Source of the DNA: Actinomycetota bacterium
Lineage (GTDB): Bacteria > Actinomycetota > Actinomycetes > Streptosporangiales > Streptosporangiaceae
NCBI GenBank assembly: GCA_021324595.1
Contig: JAJPIV010000024.1
Location: 1-64,000, forward strand
DNA: 64,000 nucleotides
Direction of reading: 5' to 3'
Shown here piece by piece: positions 27,571 through 36,515 of the stretch (within the stretch, counting starts at the first letter, position 1; each line of letters opens with the position of its first letter). The notes beneath the pieces were generated by a model that was given only the letters and a program-made list of their open reading frames with translations, ran no database searches and had not been told where the DNA came from. The translations under genes and the position numbers were made by a program.

Positions 27571-27706
27571 AAAATGCTGCCGATCTCCCCGGATCCGGTG
27601 ACAGGCCACGTCCGGGGGCGCAGCCCGCGCGGGCGACGGCCCGCGATAGCCTGCCCGGGACAAGGCCGGGGATTCCCGGCATCGGCGGTGTTCCGGAAGG
27701 ACCAGG

Positions 27707-29521
27707 ATGAGAACTGGCAGCTACGGGCATGCGCGGGCATTCAGGCCTGCCCTTGGCGCCCTGGCCGCGCTCGCCATCGCGGCCGGCGTCCAGTCGGCCG
27801 CCGGCCTGGCGCCGGCCGCCGCCGCCCCCGCTCCCGCCGGCGGAGCGCCCGCGTGGATGCACGTGATCAGCCTGCGCTCCGGGTACGAGCGCGCCCTTCG
27901 CCACGTCGGGCTCGGCCGGATCGCGGGCATCACCTACCGCCTGGGCTACCATCCGAAGGCGACCGCATCGGCGGCGGGCGCCGGCTGCGCGGAGCCCGAC
28001 TGCCCGCTCGCCTACCACGGCGGCCAGGTCGAGCACGCGGTGCGCATCTACCTGCTGCTGTGGGGGCCAACCTGGGCGACCAGCCCGGGGGAGAAGGCCA
28101 GCGCCGCCTACCTGAAGGGCTTCTACCAGGCCCTCGGCGTCCGGCCCAAGGACGACTGGTCGACGATCACCTCCCAGTACGCCGACCCGGCCGGCTTCCC
28201 GGTCTTCAACGGCTCGCAGTTCGCCGGAGTCTTCACCGACACGTCCACGCCGCCCCCAGGGACCACGCAGGCGCAGTTCACGGCGGAGGCGAACGCGTTC
28301 GCCGCCAGCCAGAACCTCACCGTGAACCCGCAGGACGACCAGGTCGTGATCGCCACCCAGTCCGGCACCTGCCCCGCCGGCTTCTACGCGCCGGGATGCT
28401 CCGGCGGGTCCGGCTACTACTGCGCGTACCACTCCGATGACCCCACCAGCGGGGTCACGTTCACCAACCTGCCGTACCTGCTGGACGCCGGCGGCGGGTG
28501 CGGGGAGGACATCATCCCCAACGGGAGCGACTCCGCCTACGACGGTTTCTCGATCGTCGGCGGCCACGAGTACGCCGAGTCGATCACCGACCCCTACCCG
28601 GACACCGGCTGGATCGACTCGAGCGACTCGGTCTCCGGCGGGGAGATCGGCGACAAGTGCGCCTGGACGTACCCGGGCACCGCGAAGCTGGACATCGGCC
28701 TGGTGACGCTCTCCGACGGCACCTACGCGATGCAGCCGCTGTTCAGCAACGCCAACCTGGCGGCGGGCCGTCAGAGCTGCCCGCTCGCGGCGAGCCCGGA
28801 CAGGCTCACCATCACCAGCCCCGGCAGCCAGACGACGGTCCACGGCACGCCGGTCAGCCTGGCGGTCCGCGCCACCTCCCCGGCAGGCGGGCGGCTGGCC
28901 TTCAGCGCCACGGGGCTTCCGGCCGGCCTTTCGATCAGCCCGGCCACCGGGCGCATCACCGGGACGCCGACCACGATCGGATCGAGCGCCGTCACGGTCC
29001 GGGCCTTCGACACGACCGGGGCGTCCGCGTCCGCGTCGTTCACCTGGACGGTGACCGCCTGCCCGCCGGCCCAGCTGCTGAAGAACCGCGGGTTCGAGAC
29101 CGGGAAGCTGGCGCCGTGGACGGGCACCCGGGGCGTGGTGACCAGGTCCTCCCGCACCTACCCCGCGCGCTCGGGGAAGTGGCTGGCCCTGCTCCGCCGC
29201 GGCGACACCATCTCCCAGGAGGTGACGATCCCGGGCGACTGCGCGAGCGCGGAGCTCTCGTTCTGGGTGAAGATCATCAGTGACGCGCCGGCCCGCCGGG
29301 TCTACAGCACGCTCAAGGCCGAGATCGCCGGCCCGGGTGGCACCGTGCTCGCCACCCTGCGCACGTTCAACAACCGCGGCCGGGGGCGCTACCGGCTGTT
29401 CACCTTCGGCCTCGCCCGCTACCTGGGCCGGACGATCGTCGTGACCTTCCTGGCGCACCAGGTCCGCCCGGGCTACACGACCAGCTTCCTGATCGACCAG
29501 ACCGCCCTGAGGGTTTCCTGA
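27707..29521 (+). CDS. Secreted exordium/metalloprotease-like protein with Ig-like and C-terminal beta domains
   Basis: A 604-residue secreted protein with a signal peptide (about 1-40, ending in APAAAAPA). The first domain (about 50-360) resembles the phosphate-induced/EXORDIUM-like family: YHGGQVEHAVRIYLLLWGPTW near its start and GGHEYAESITDPYPDTGW (around residues 285-302) with an HExxE-type motif that could bind metal. EIGDKCAW and several paired cysteines follow. Next is a putative Ig (He_PIG) domain with GLPAGLSISPATGRITGTP, then a C-terminal jelly-roll-like domain (about 455-604) beginning LLKNRGFETGKLAPWTG. Likely role: extracellular, perhaps a protease or carbohydrate-associated protein. 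The enzymatic assignment is tentative. Confidence 0.65.
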   Translation: MRTGSYGHARAFRPALGALAALAIAAGVQSAAGLAPAAAAPAPAGGAPAWMHVISLRSGYERALRHVGLGRIAGITYRLGYHPKATASAAGAGCAEPDCPLAYHGGQVEHAVRIYLLLWGPTWATSPGEKASAAYLKGFYQALGVRPKDDWSTITSQYADPAGFPVFNGSQFAGVFTDTSTPPPGTTQAQFTAEANAFAASQNLTVNPQDDQVVIATQSGTCPAGFYAPGCSGGSGYYCAYHSDDPTSGVTFTNLPYLLDAGGGCGEDIIPNGSDSAYDGFSIVGGHEYAESITDPYPDTGWIDSSDSVSGGEIGDKCAWTYPGTAKLDIGLVTLSDGTYAMQPLFSNANLAAGRQSCPLAASPDRLTITSPGSQTTVHGTPVSLAVRATSPAGGRLAFSATGLPAGLSISPATGRITGTPTTIGSSAVTVRAFDTTGASASASFTWTVTACPPAQLLKNRGFETGKLAPWTGTRGVVTRSSRTYPARSGKWLALLRRGDTISQEVTIPGDCASAELSFWVKIISDAPARRVYSTLKAEIAGPGGTVLATLRTFNNRGRGRYRLFTFGLARYLGRTIVVTFLAHQVRPGYTTSFLIDQTALRVS

Positions 29522-29553
29522 GGCGGCGCGGGTGAGGCGGCGCGGGCGCCCCG

Positions 29554-29981
29554 TTCGACGTGCGCGGCCACCTCGGGTCGAGGCTCGCCGTGCACGACCC
29601 GGCGGGCCGACCGGTCGCGGAGGTCGCCAAGCGGATGCTCAGCGACACCCATGAGGTGCGCATCGGAGGCGACGTGGTGGCACAGGTCCGCCACGAGGGG
29701 TTCCTCGGCGACCGCTACGAGGTCAGCTCCGCCTACGGCCCGCTCCAGGCGCGCGGCCGCCTGGCGGCCTGGACTTCGCCCTCACCAGGGACGGCATGCC
29801 GGTGGCCCAGATGAACCGCCAGTTCTCGCTGCGCGAGAGGTTCGCCCTGGACGTGGCCGATGACCAGGATCCGGCGTTCATCCTCGCGGTCATGCTGGCG
29901 GTCGAGGCGATCCACGACGAGCGGGCCCGCCGCCAGCGGCAGGCCGGCGGCTTCGGCCCCGGCGGCAACCCGGGAATCTAG
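29554..29981 (+). pseudogene. LURP-one-related (LOR) gene, frameshifted and N-terminally truncated
   Basis: Two frames together encode a LURP-one/phospholipid-scramblase-like domain. The first (29554 to about 29765) reads LAVHDPAGRPVAEVAKRM...GDRYEVSS; the second (about 29765-29981) continues as DFALTRDGMPVAQMNRQF...[29 protein letters not shown]. One single-base shift near 29765 joins them. The usual first strands of the family are missing at the N-terminus, and a 14-bp tandem duplication (TGAGGCGGCGCGGG, 29519-29546) sits at the junction with the upstream gene. The end overlaps the convergent copA by about 90 bases. Confidence 0.65.
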
Positions 29982-32355
29982 CCGGGCGCCGCGCGGCCAC
30001 CGCCGCCGCCCGCGCGCGCCGGGCGGCGCCCGCGCGGCCCTCGCCAGGCTGGAACCGGCGCAGCCGCAGGCTGTTGGACACGACGAACACCGAGCTGAAC
30101 GCCATCGCCGCGCCGGAGATGAGCGGGCTGAGGAAGCCGAGCGCGGCCAGCGGGATGGCGGCGACATTGTAGGCGAACGCCCAGAACAGATTGCCCTTGA
30201 TGGTCCGCAGCGTCCGCCGGGACAGCCGCAGCGCGTCGGCGGCCGCGAGCAGGTCGCCGCGGACCAGGGTCAGGTCGGCGGCCTCGATCGCGGCGTCGGT
30301 GCCGGTGCCCATCGCCAGGCCGAGGTCGGCCTGGGCGAGCGCGGCCGCATCGTTGACGCCGTCCCCCACCATCGCCACCACCCGGCCCTGGTCCTGCAGC
30401 CGCTTGATGGCATCCACCTTCCCGGCGGGCAGGACCCCGGCGATGACCTCGCTGATCCCGACGGCCGCCGCGACCGCGCCGGCGGCGCGCGCGTTGTCGC
30501 CGGTCAGCAGCACGGGCCGCAGGCCAAGCTCCCGCAGCCGGGCGACCGCCTCCGCGGACGTCGGCTTGATGGCGTCGGCGACCACCAGCAGGCCCCGGAC
30601 CTGCCCGTCCCAGCCCACGTAGACCGTGGTCTGGCCGGCCGCCTCGGCATCGCGGCCGCGGGCGGCCAGCTCAGCCGGCGCCAGCTGGCCCCACTCGGAC
30701 GCCAGCCAGGCGGCCCGCCCGGCCACGACCGCGTGCCCGGCGGCCATCCCGGACACGCCGAGTCCCCGGTGGCTGGCGAAGCCCTCCACGCCCGGCGGGG
30801 GCTCCCCGAGCCGCTCGGCCGCCCCGGCCACGATGGCGGCGGCGACGGGATGCTCGGAGGCGTGCTCGACCGCGGCGGCCAGCCGCAGGACCTCGCGGGC
30901 GTCCTCGCCCGCCGCCGCGGCCACGTCCACCAGGCTCATCCTCCCGGTGGTGATCGTTCCGGTCTTGTCCAGGACGATCGTGTCGATCGCGCGGGTCGAC
31001 TCCAGCACCTCCGGCCCCTTGATCACGATCCCCAGCTGCGCGCCGCGCCCGGTGCCCACCAGCAGGGCGGTGGGCGTGGCCAGGCCCAGCGCGCACGGGC
31101 AGGCGATGATCAGGACCGCGACCGCGGCGGTGAACGCGGCCACCGCGCTCTGCCCGGCCACCAGCCACCCGCCGAGCGTCACCACCGAGATGCCGATCAC
31201 CACCGGCACGAAGACCGCCGAGATCCGGTCGGCCAGCCGCTGCACCGGCGCCTTGCCGCCCTGAGCCTCGCTCACCAGCCTGGCCATCTGGGCGAGCTGG
31301 GTGTCGGCGCCCACCCTGGTCGCCCGCACCACCAGCCGCCCGGAGACGTTCACGCACGCCCCCGTCACCGGGTCGCCCGGGCCCACCTCGGCCGGCACCG
31401 GCTCCCCGGTGAGCATCGAGGTGTCCACCGCGGAGGAGCCGGACTCCACCACCCCGTCGGTGGCGATCTTCTCGCCCGGCCGGACCACGAACAGGTCCCC
31501 GACGGCGAGCTGGCTCACCGGCACCCGGCTCTCGCGGCCATCGCGCAGCACCGCGACGTCCTTGGCGCCCATGGACAGCAGTGCCCGCAGCGCCGCCCCC
31601 GACCGCCGCTTAGCCCGGGCCTCGAAATAGCGGCCGGACAGGATCAGCACGGTCACCCCGGCGGCCACGTCCAGGTAGATCGAGTCCGCGGCCGCGCGGC
31701 CGGCCAGCAGGGTGAACGAGGTGCGCAGGCCCGGGGTCCCGGCACTGCCGAAGAACAGCGCATACAGCGACCACAGGAACGCGGCGCTCACCCCGACCGA
31801 GATCAGCGTGTCCATGGTCGCCGTGCCATGCCGGGCATTGAGGTAGGCAGCCCGGTGGAACGGCCAGGCGCCCCATACGGCCACCGGAGCCGCCAGCGCC
31901 AGCGACGCCCACTGCCAGTCCCGGAACTGCAGCGCAGGCACCATCGCCAGCGCGACGACGGGAACCGCCAGTGCCAGCGACACCATCAGGCGCTGGCGCA
32001 GCCCGGCCGCCTCGTCCGGCTCCCCCGGCCGGCCCGCTGCCCCGCCGGCCTTCGCTGCCTCGCCGGCCGCGGCGGCCGACGCGGCCTCGCCGGGCGGGGC
32101 AGGCAGCGACGCCGTGTAGCCGACCTGCTCCACCACGCCGATCAGGTCATCGGGAGTGACCCGGCCCGAGACGGTCACCCGCGCCTTCTCGGTCGCGTAG
32201 TTCACCGTCGCGGTTACGCCCGGCACCCGGTTCAGCCTCTTTTCGATGCGCGCCGCGCACGAGGCGCACGTCATCCCGCCGATGTCCAGCTCGATGCTCC
32301 GCTGCCCGGTCCCTCGCCCGGTGGCGGCCTGGCCGCCGGCGGCCGCGCTCGCCAT
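29890..32355 (-). CDS. copA: Copper-exporting P1B-type ATPase
   Basis: An 821-residue P-type ATPase for cytoplasmic copper(I) export. One N-terminal heavy-metal-associated domain has GMTCASC (about 27-33). The core has TGEP (actuator), the intramembrane ACPCALG, phosphorylation site DKTGT, the HP dipeptide in ASEHPVA and hinge [10 protein letters not shown], with about eight membrane helices. The last ~35 residues after LRLRRFQPG are Arg/Ala/Pro-rich and overlap the decayed LURP-one gene on the other strand, so the natural end may have been extended. GGGGGAGG precedes the ATG. It is third in a csoR-copZ-copA operon. Confidence 0.93.
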   Translation of the reverse strand: MASAAAGGQAATGRGTGQRSIELDIGGMTCASCAARIEKRLNRVPGVTATVNYATEKARVTVSGRVTPDDLIGVVEQVGYTASLPAPPGEAASAAAAGEAAKAGGAAGRPGEPDEAAGLRQRLMVSLALAVPVVALAMVPALQFRDWQWASLALAAPVAVWGAWPFHRAAYLNARHGTATMDTLISVGVSAAFLWSLYALFFGSAGTPGLRTSFTLLAGRAAADSIYLDVAAGVTVLILSGRYFEARAKRRSGAALRALLSMGAKDVAVLRDGRESRVPVSQLAVGDLFVVRPGEKIATDGVVESGSSAVDTSMLTGEPVPAEVGPGDPVTGACVNVSGRLVVRATRVGADTQLAQMARLVSEAQGGKAPVQRLADRISAVFVPVVIGISVVTLGGWLVAGQSAVAAFTAAVAVLIIACPCALGLATPTALLVGTGRGAQLGIVIKGPEVLESTRAIDTIVLDKTGTITTGRMSLVDVAAAAGEDAREVLRLAAAVEHASEHPVAAAIVAGAAERLGEPPPGVEGFASHRGLGVSGMAAGHAVVAGRAAWLASEWGQLAPAELAARGRDAEAAGQTTVYVGWDGQVRGLLVVADAIKPTSAEAVARLRELGLRPVLLTGDNARAAGAVAAAVGISEVIAGVLPAGKVDAIKRLQDQGRVVAMVGDGVNDAAALAQADLGLAMGTGTDAAIEAADLTLVRGDLLAAADALRLSRRTLRTIKGNLFWAFAYNVAAIPLAALGFLSPLISGAAMAFSSVFVVSNSLRLRRFQPGEGRAGAARRARAAAVAARRPARFPGCRRGRSRRPAAGGGPARRGSPRPPA

Positions 32356-32368
32356 GATGCCTCCCCCG

Positions 32369-32590
32369 TCAGGCCCCGGCCAGGCGGTAGTCGCCCGCCT
32401 CCTCCAGCGCGGCCGCCACCGCCTGCCGCGCCAGCGGGCGGTCGCTGGTCACCGTGACCGAGGACTCACCCCCCGGGACCAGGCTCACGCTCACCTCGCT
32501 GACGCCGGCCAGCCTGGTCAGCTCGGCGGTGACCGCGCGAGCGCAGTGCTCGCACGTCATGCCGGTCACCTGGTACGTCGCCGTGGTCAT
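32369..32590 (-). CDS. copZ: Copper chaperone, heavy-metal-associated domain protein
   Basis: A 73-residue single HMA-domain protein with the metal-binding GMTCEHCA (about residues 10-17) in a ferredoxin-like fold of normal length. It carries Cu(I) in the cytoplasm to CopA and possibly to CsoR. The ATG at 32590 has AAGGAAGG upstream; a longer open frame beginning earlier is not needed. It lies 13 bases before copA and 48 bases after csoR. Confidence 0.9.
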   Translation of the reverse strand: MTTATYQVTGMTCEHCARAVTAELTRLAGVSEVSVSLVPGGESSVTVTSDRPLARQAVAAALEEAGDYRLAGA

Positions 32591-32638
32591 GCCAGACCTT
32601 CCTTCCCGTGCCGCCGTTCCGTGCCCGCGGGCGGCCAC

Positions 32639-32920
32639 TCACGACCGCACCAGGCGGGCGACCGCCTGCGACGCCTCACGGATCTTGGCCGTCGCGACCT
32701 CGCCTCCCTCGGCGATCGCCTGCGCCACGCAGTGGCTCAGGTGCTGCTCCAGCAGGCCCAGGGCGACCGATTCCAGTGCGCTGGTGACCGCCGAGATCTG
32801 CGTCAGGATGTCGATGCAGTACTTGTCCTCGTCCACCATCCGCTGGAGGCCCCGCACCTGCCCCTCGATCCGGCGCAGCCGCTTGAGGTAGGCGTCTTTG
32901 TCCGCGCTGTATCCGTACAC
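32639..32920 (-). CDS. csoR: Copper-sensing transcriptional repressor CsoR
   Basis: A 93-residue CsoR/RcnR-family all-helical repressor. It has the DNA-binding start YLKRLRRIEGQVRGLQRMV and the copper ligands of the family: Cys in DKYCIDILTQ, then His and Cys in LEQHLSHCV. The GTG at 32920 (GGAGGG upstream) gives the family length; an earlier in-frame start at 32995 would read through the operator. The product senses Cu(I) and releases DNA. An operator with matching spacing lies just upstream. Confidence 0.9.
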   Translation of the reverse strand: MYGYSADKDAYLKRLRRIEGQVRGLQRMVDEDKYCIDILTQISAVTSALESVALGLLEQHLSHCVAQAIAEGGEVATAKIREASQAVARLVRS

Positions 32921-32948
32921 GCCGCCCTCCGCCCGTGTCACTCCGATT

Positions 32949-32977
32949 ACTATACCCAGGTAAGGTATAAAGCACAA
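32949..32977 (-). promoter_or_regulatory. CsoR promoter and operator
   Basis: TATACCCAGGTAAGGTATA at 32951-32969 is a CsoR-type operator (TATACC / GGTATA arms). On the minus strand a -10 TATAGT (complement of 32949-32954) is preceded at 17 bases by TTGTGC (complement of 32972-32977), so the operator fills the spacer between -35 and -10 of the csoR-copZ-copA promoter. Confidence 0.75.
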
Positions 32978-33153
32978 GCGGGCGGCGGCCGTCACGCCGC
33001 CGATCCCCCGTCGCCTACCATGCCGCCCTTGCCCCGGTCATTCTCACGCGCGGCCGCTGCAGGCTGCCGTAGGTTCCTGGTATCACCGGATCGCGCGGCC
33101 GCGCCACCAGCCGCGTGATCCCCGTCGCCCCATCGCGCGCCAAGGAGACTGCC

Positions 33154-34053
33154 GTGGATTCCCCCCTGACTTCCGACGTCGGCCCGGTCGGCGCGCCCGC
33201 CGGTCCGGGCGCCCCGCCAGCCGGGCCCGGTCACCCGGCCCCCGGAGGCGAAGGGCCGGGCGATGCGCCCGGCGGCGCGGCGGGGCTCGAATCCGCACTG
33301 GCCGCCGTCCAAGGGGCCGCCGAGTCAGCCCTGCGGGCGGCGGCGGGCGTCGCCGGGCAGCTGCGCAAGGTCCGGAGCGCGGCGGTGAACGGGCAGGTCC
33401 GGGAACTGCGCCGGTCGCTGGAGGCCGCGGCGGCGCAGGCGGCGAGCCTCGCGGCCGCCGCGGCCGACCTGCGGTCGCGGTACGAGTTCGACGAGGCCGC
33501 CCACCTCGCGTCCGGCGGGTACGCGAAGGAACTGCTCGCGGTCGCGGCCGAGCGAGGGGTCGCCATGTTCGAGGAGGACGAGCGGCTGCTGTGCTATCCC
33601 TCGATCGTGCGGCTGATCCCCGGCGACGCCGCGGTCGAGGTCGACCGGCGCCGCGAGCGGCGGCTGCGGCCCTCGGTGCTGGTCGGGCTGCTGGCGGCGC
33701 GGCAGGCCAGGCCGCCGGCGTTCAGGCCGGAGCCGTTCCTGGAGAGCCTGGCCGAGGGGTACGACCTCGTCGTCGCCCGGTCGGGCAAGAAGGCCGGCGC
33801 GGTGGCGCGGCTGACCGACATCTGGTCCGTGCTCACGCTGCTGCCCGGGCAGGGCAGGGAGTACACCAAGCCGGAGTTCGCCCGGGACCTGTACCTGCTG
33901 GACCAGAAGCACGCGCGGCGCACCAAGGACGGCCGGGAGCTGCGCTGGCACGCCAGCAGCGGAGTCCGCGGGGCCGGCGTGCTCACCACGGTCGCGCGCA
34001 CCGGGCAGCAGCAGGTGTACTGGGGCGTCTCGTTCACCCGCGAGGAGCCGTGA
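33154..34053 (+). CDS. Coiled-coil protein, first gene of a BrxD-like cassette
   Basis: A 299-residue protein I cannot assign to a named family. Residues 1-50 are Pro/Gly-rich. About 50-115 is Ala/Arg/Leu-rich and predicted coiled coil (ALRAAAGVAGQLRKVR, VRELRRSLEAAAAQAA). The C-terminal ~180 residues form a globular domain (CYPSIVRLIPGDAAVEVDRR ... PEFARDLYLLDQ ... GAGVLTTV). The GTG at 33154 has AAGGAG seven bases upstream. Its stop shares a base with the next start (TGATG). Strict coupling with the two ATPase-like genes suggests a structural or recognition subunit. Confidence 0.6.
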   Translation: MDSPLTSDVGPVGAPAGPGAPPAGPGHPAPGGEGPGDAPGGAAGLESALAAVQGAAESALRAAAGVAGQLRKVRSAAVNGQVRELRRSLEAAAAQAASLAAAAADLRSRYEFDEAAHLASGGYAKELLAVAAERGVAMFEEDERLLCYPSIVRLIPGDAAVEVDRRRERRLRPSVLVGLLAARQARPPAFRPEPFLESLAEGYDLVVARSGKKAGAVARLTDIWSVLTLLPGQGREYTKPEFARDLYLLDQKHARRTKDGRELRWHASSGVRGAGVLTTVARTGQQQVYWGVSFTREEP

Positions 34054-35063
34054 TGCGCGGCGACGACGCCCCGCCCACCGGGGTCCTCGGCGGGGGCGTG
34101 CTGAAGGTCGACGACTACGCGGCGTTCCTGGGCCGGGAGTACCTGTCCGGTTACCTGCCCGCAGGCGGCGCGACGGTTAAGGTCGCGGTGGTCGGCGACG
34201 CCAGCGCCGGCGACCGGCTGGAGTCCGCGCTGGCGGCCACGACCGCCGCCCACGGCGGCCTGTTCGTCAGCGTGCCCGCCGACCTCGTGCGGGTTCACAT
34301 GGTCGACCAGATCTTCTTCGCGGTTTCCCGCGCGATCGACTGGGACAGCCTGGCGGCCGAGTGCGTCCGGGCGGCCTACCAGCGGGCCTCGTTTCCGGCC
34401 CCGGCCGACGGCGACCTGGCCGTGGCGGCGGCCGCCCGTCACCATGACGTCGACGCGCCTGAGCTCTACCGGAGCGTCCGGCGCCTGCTCGAGCGGGACC
34501 TGCTCGGCACCCATGAGATCGCGACCGAGATGGGCCGGGCCATGCTCCGCCTGGCCCAGGCGCACCTCGGCGCCGGGGACACCGATGACGCCGAGCGCGC
34601 CGCCGTCCTGGCCTGGCTGCGCGGCGAGGCGCGCGCGATCACCGCGCTGCGCCCCGCCCTCATCTACTCGCGGATCGGACGGCACAACGCGCGGTCGATG
34701 CTGAGGTCGGCCGCCGCGCTGCTCGCGGCCCGGCGGCGGGTCCTGGTCATCCACCTGGACCTGGCCAGGCTGGCCGAGGCCCGCCGGCCGCCCGCTCCGG
34801 CCAGGACCGGCTTCTACTACTCCAAGGCGGCCGTCCTCGACGCCTACGAGGTGCTGCGGCAGTTCATCGACACCACCGACGAGCTGCGCGGCGTGCTGCT
34901 GCTCGCGGTGGTTCCCCCGGAGCTGATGACCGACCAGTCGCGCGGGCTGCCGGCCTACTCGGCCCTGCGCCTGCGGGTGGCCGACGAGGTGCGGGACCGC
35001 AGGAGGGCGAACCCATTCGCCGCGCTCGTGCGGCTGGAGACCCGGCTGGAGGCGGTGGCATGA
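34053..35063 (+). CDS. DUF2791/BrxD-related protein with degenerate P-loop
   Basis: A 336-residue protein. Its C-terminal third (LLLAVVPPELMTDQSRGLPAY ... ADEVRDRRRANPFAALVRLE, about 280-330) resembles the same region of DUF2791/BrxD ATPases. The start (LKVDDYAAFLGREYLSGYL) and middle (ADLVRVHMVDQIFFAVSRAIDWD) also fit that superfamily. Where Walker A should be it has GDASAGDR (residues 48-55), without the Lys-Ser/Thr, so it probably does not hydrolyse ATP and may be a regulatory or structural paralogue of the next gene. It overlaps both neighbours (TGATG before, ATGA after). The assignment is moderate. Confidence 0.55.
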   Translation: MRGDDAPPTGVLGGGVLKVDDYAAFLGREYLSGYLPAGGATVKVAVVGDASAGDRLESALAATTAAHGGLFVSVPADLVRVHMVDQIFFAVSRAIDWDSLAAECVRAAYQRASFPAPADGDLAVAAAARHHDVDAPELYRSVRRLLERDLLGTHEIATEMGRAMLRLAQAHLGAGDTDDAERAAVLAWLRGEARAITALRPALIYSRIGRHNARSMLRSAAALLAARRRVLVIHLDLARLAEARRPPAPARTGFYYSKAAVLDAYEVLRQFIDTTDELRGVLLLAVVPPELMTDQSRGLPAYSALRLRVADEVRDRRRANPFAALVRLETRLEAVA

Positions 35064-36484
35064 GCGCGGCGGCCGACAGCACGGGCCGGCCCGGGGACCC
35101 GCTGGCGCGGCGGCGGGCGATCGAGGCCCTGCGGTCAGGGGTGCAGAGCTGGGACGCGGTCGCCATCCTGGGGTCAGGGCAAGCGGAGGCGGAGGACAGG
35201 TTCAGCGCGCTGCTCGACCGGTTCGCCAGATCCGAGCGCCTCACCGGGACGCCGGACCGGGCGGGAGCGCCGGCCGGGCTGCTGATCGGCGGCGGGTTCG
35301 GCTCCGGGAAGAGCCACCTGCTCACTCACCTGGCCTCGCTGGCGATGTCGTCGGGCTTCGTCGCCTCCACGGTCGTGATCAGCAAGGAGACGCCGCTGTA
35401 TGACCCGGCCAAGACGTACCGGGCCGCGATCGAGTCGGCCCTGGGCCCGGGCCGGGAGCATGGCGTGCTCGCCGATGCCGCGGCGGAGCTTGACCCCGAT
35501 ACCCCGCGCTACGCGGAGTTCTCCCGGTGGGTGAACTCGCAGGCGGCGGAGATGGACGAGCGGTTCGCGGCGAGCCTGCTCTGCCACGAGCGGTTGCGCG
35601 CCGGGAACGTGGCCGGGGCCGACGAGACGGTCGACGGGCTGGTGCGGTTCTGGGCGGGCGAGCCGCTCCGGCTCGGCGACCTGCGCCGCGCGCTGAAGTC
35701 GGTCGGGGCGGCCGGCCTGTACGAGTTCCGGCCGGTGCCGGCGGCGGAGCTGGCCAGGCAGCGCTTCCGGTTCGCCGCGCGCATGATGCGCGCCGCCGGC
35801 CGGGCGGGCTGGGTGATCCTCTTCGACGAGGTCGAGCTCATCGGCCGGTACTCGCTGCTGCAGCGCGGCCGTTCCTACGCCGAGGTGGCCAGGTGGCTGG
35901 ACGGCAGCGGCGCCCCCGCGGACGGGGCGCTGCCGCTGATCCCGGTCCTGGCGATGACCGACGACTTCGAGGAGGCGGTGCTCGTCGGCAAGGGCGACCG
36001 GCAGGGCCTCCCGGCGAGGCTGCGCTCGAAGGGGACTCCCGCCTGGGACGAGTCCGCCGCCCTCGCCGAGGCCGGCATGCGCCACATCGAGCAGGACATG
36101 GTGCAGCTCGCCCAGCCCGACGACGCCGAGCTCGACCGCGCCTACGCCATCCTCAAGCGGCTGCACGGCGAGGCGTTCGGCTGGTCGCCTCCGGACGTGC
36201 CCGGACTGGAGCGGCTCGGCGCGACTCGGATGCGGCAGTACGTGCGCGCGTGGATCAACGAGTGGGATCTCGTGCGCCTGGATCCGCTGTTCCGGCCGCA
36301 GACCGAGGTGGTCCAGCTCGCCGCTGACTACACCGAGGACGCCGCGCTGGAGGACAGCGCCCAGGAGGATGCCGGCCCGGGCTGGGCGGCGCCGGACGGG
36401 GCGCCACAGGACAGTGCCAGCGGCGGGGCGGATCCAGGCGGCGGCGCAGCCCTGCGGGAGCCCGGCGCCTGGCGGACGGGCTAG
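35060..36484 (+). CDS. BREX system BrxD-like P-loop ATPase (DUF2791)
   Basis: A 474-residue ATP-binding protein of the BrxD (DUF2791) group. It has the N-terminal RRAIEALRSGV, Walker A GGGFGSGKSH (77-86), VVISKETPLYDPAKTYRAAI (cut as the conserved motif after the first strand), Walker B VILFDEVELIGRYSL (D256, E257), and a sensor region PVLAMTDDFEE. The last ~60 residues are acidic and low-complexity. BrxD occurs in type 2 BREX (Pgl) phage-defence loci, but no PglX, PglZ, PglW or helicase gene is near here. The gene overlaps the preceding one by ATGA and is convergent with the methyltransferase 31 bases downstream. Confidence 0.78.
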   Translation: MSAAADSTGRPGDPLARRRAIEALRSGVQSWDAVAILGSGQAEAEDRFSALLDRFARSERLTGTPDRAGAPAGLLIGGGFGSGKSHLLTHLASLAMSSGFVASTVVISKETPLYDPAKTYRAAIESALGPGREHGVLADAAAELDPDTPRYAEFSRWVNSQAAEMDERFAASLLCHERLRAGNVAGADETVDGLVRFWAGEPLRLGDLRRALKSVGAAGLYEFRPVPAAELARQRFRFAARMMRAAGRAGWVILFDEVELIGRYSLLQRGRSYAEVARWLDGSGAPADGALPLIPVLAMTDDFEEAVLVGKGDRQGLPARLRSKGTPAWDESAALAEAGMRHIEQDMVQLAQPDDAELDRAYAILKRLHGEAFGWSPPDVPGLERLGATRMRQYVRAWINEWDLVRLDPLFRPQTEVVQLAADYTEDAALEDSAQEDAGPGWAAPDGAPQDSASGGADPGGGAALREPGAWRTG

Positions 36485-36515
36485 CGCCCGGCGGGCAGGC
36501 CAGGGCGGGAGATCG

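Noticed and set aside
29860-32457. 865-codon open frame antisense to copA
   Set aside because: No domain, His/Arg/Gly-rich composition typical of a shadow frame; copA on the other strand has all P-type motifs.
33154-36484. Complete BREX/Pgl locus
   Set aside because: Only a BrxD-like ATPase is recognisable; none of the BREX methyltransferase, phosphatase, kinase or helicase genes is nearby.
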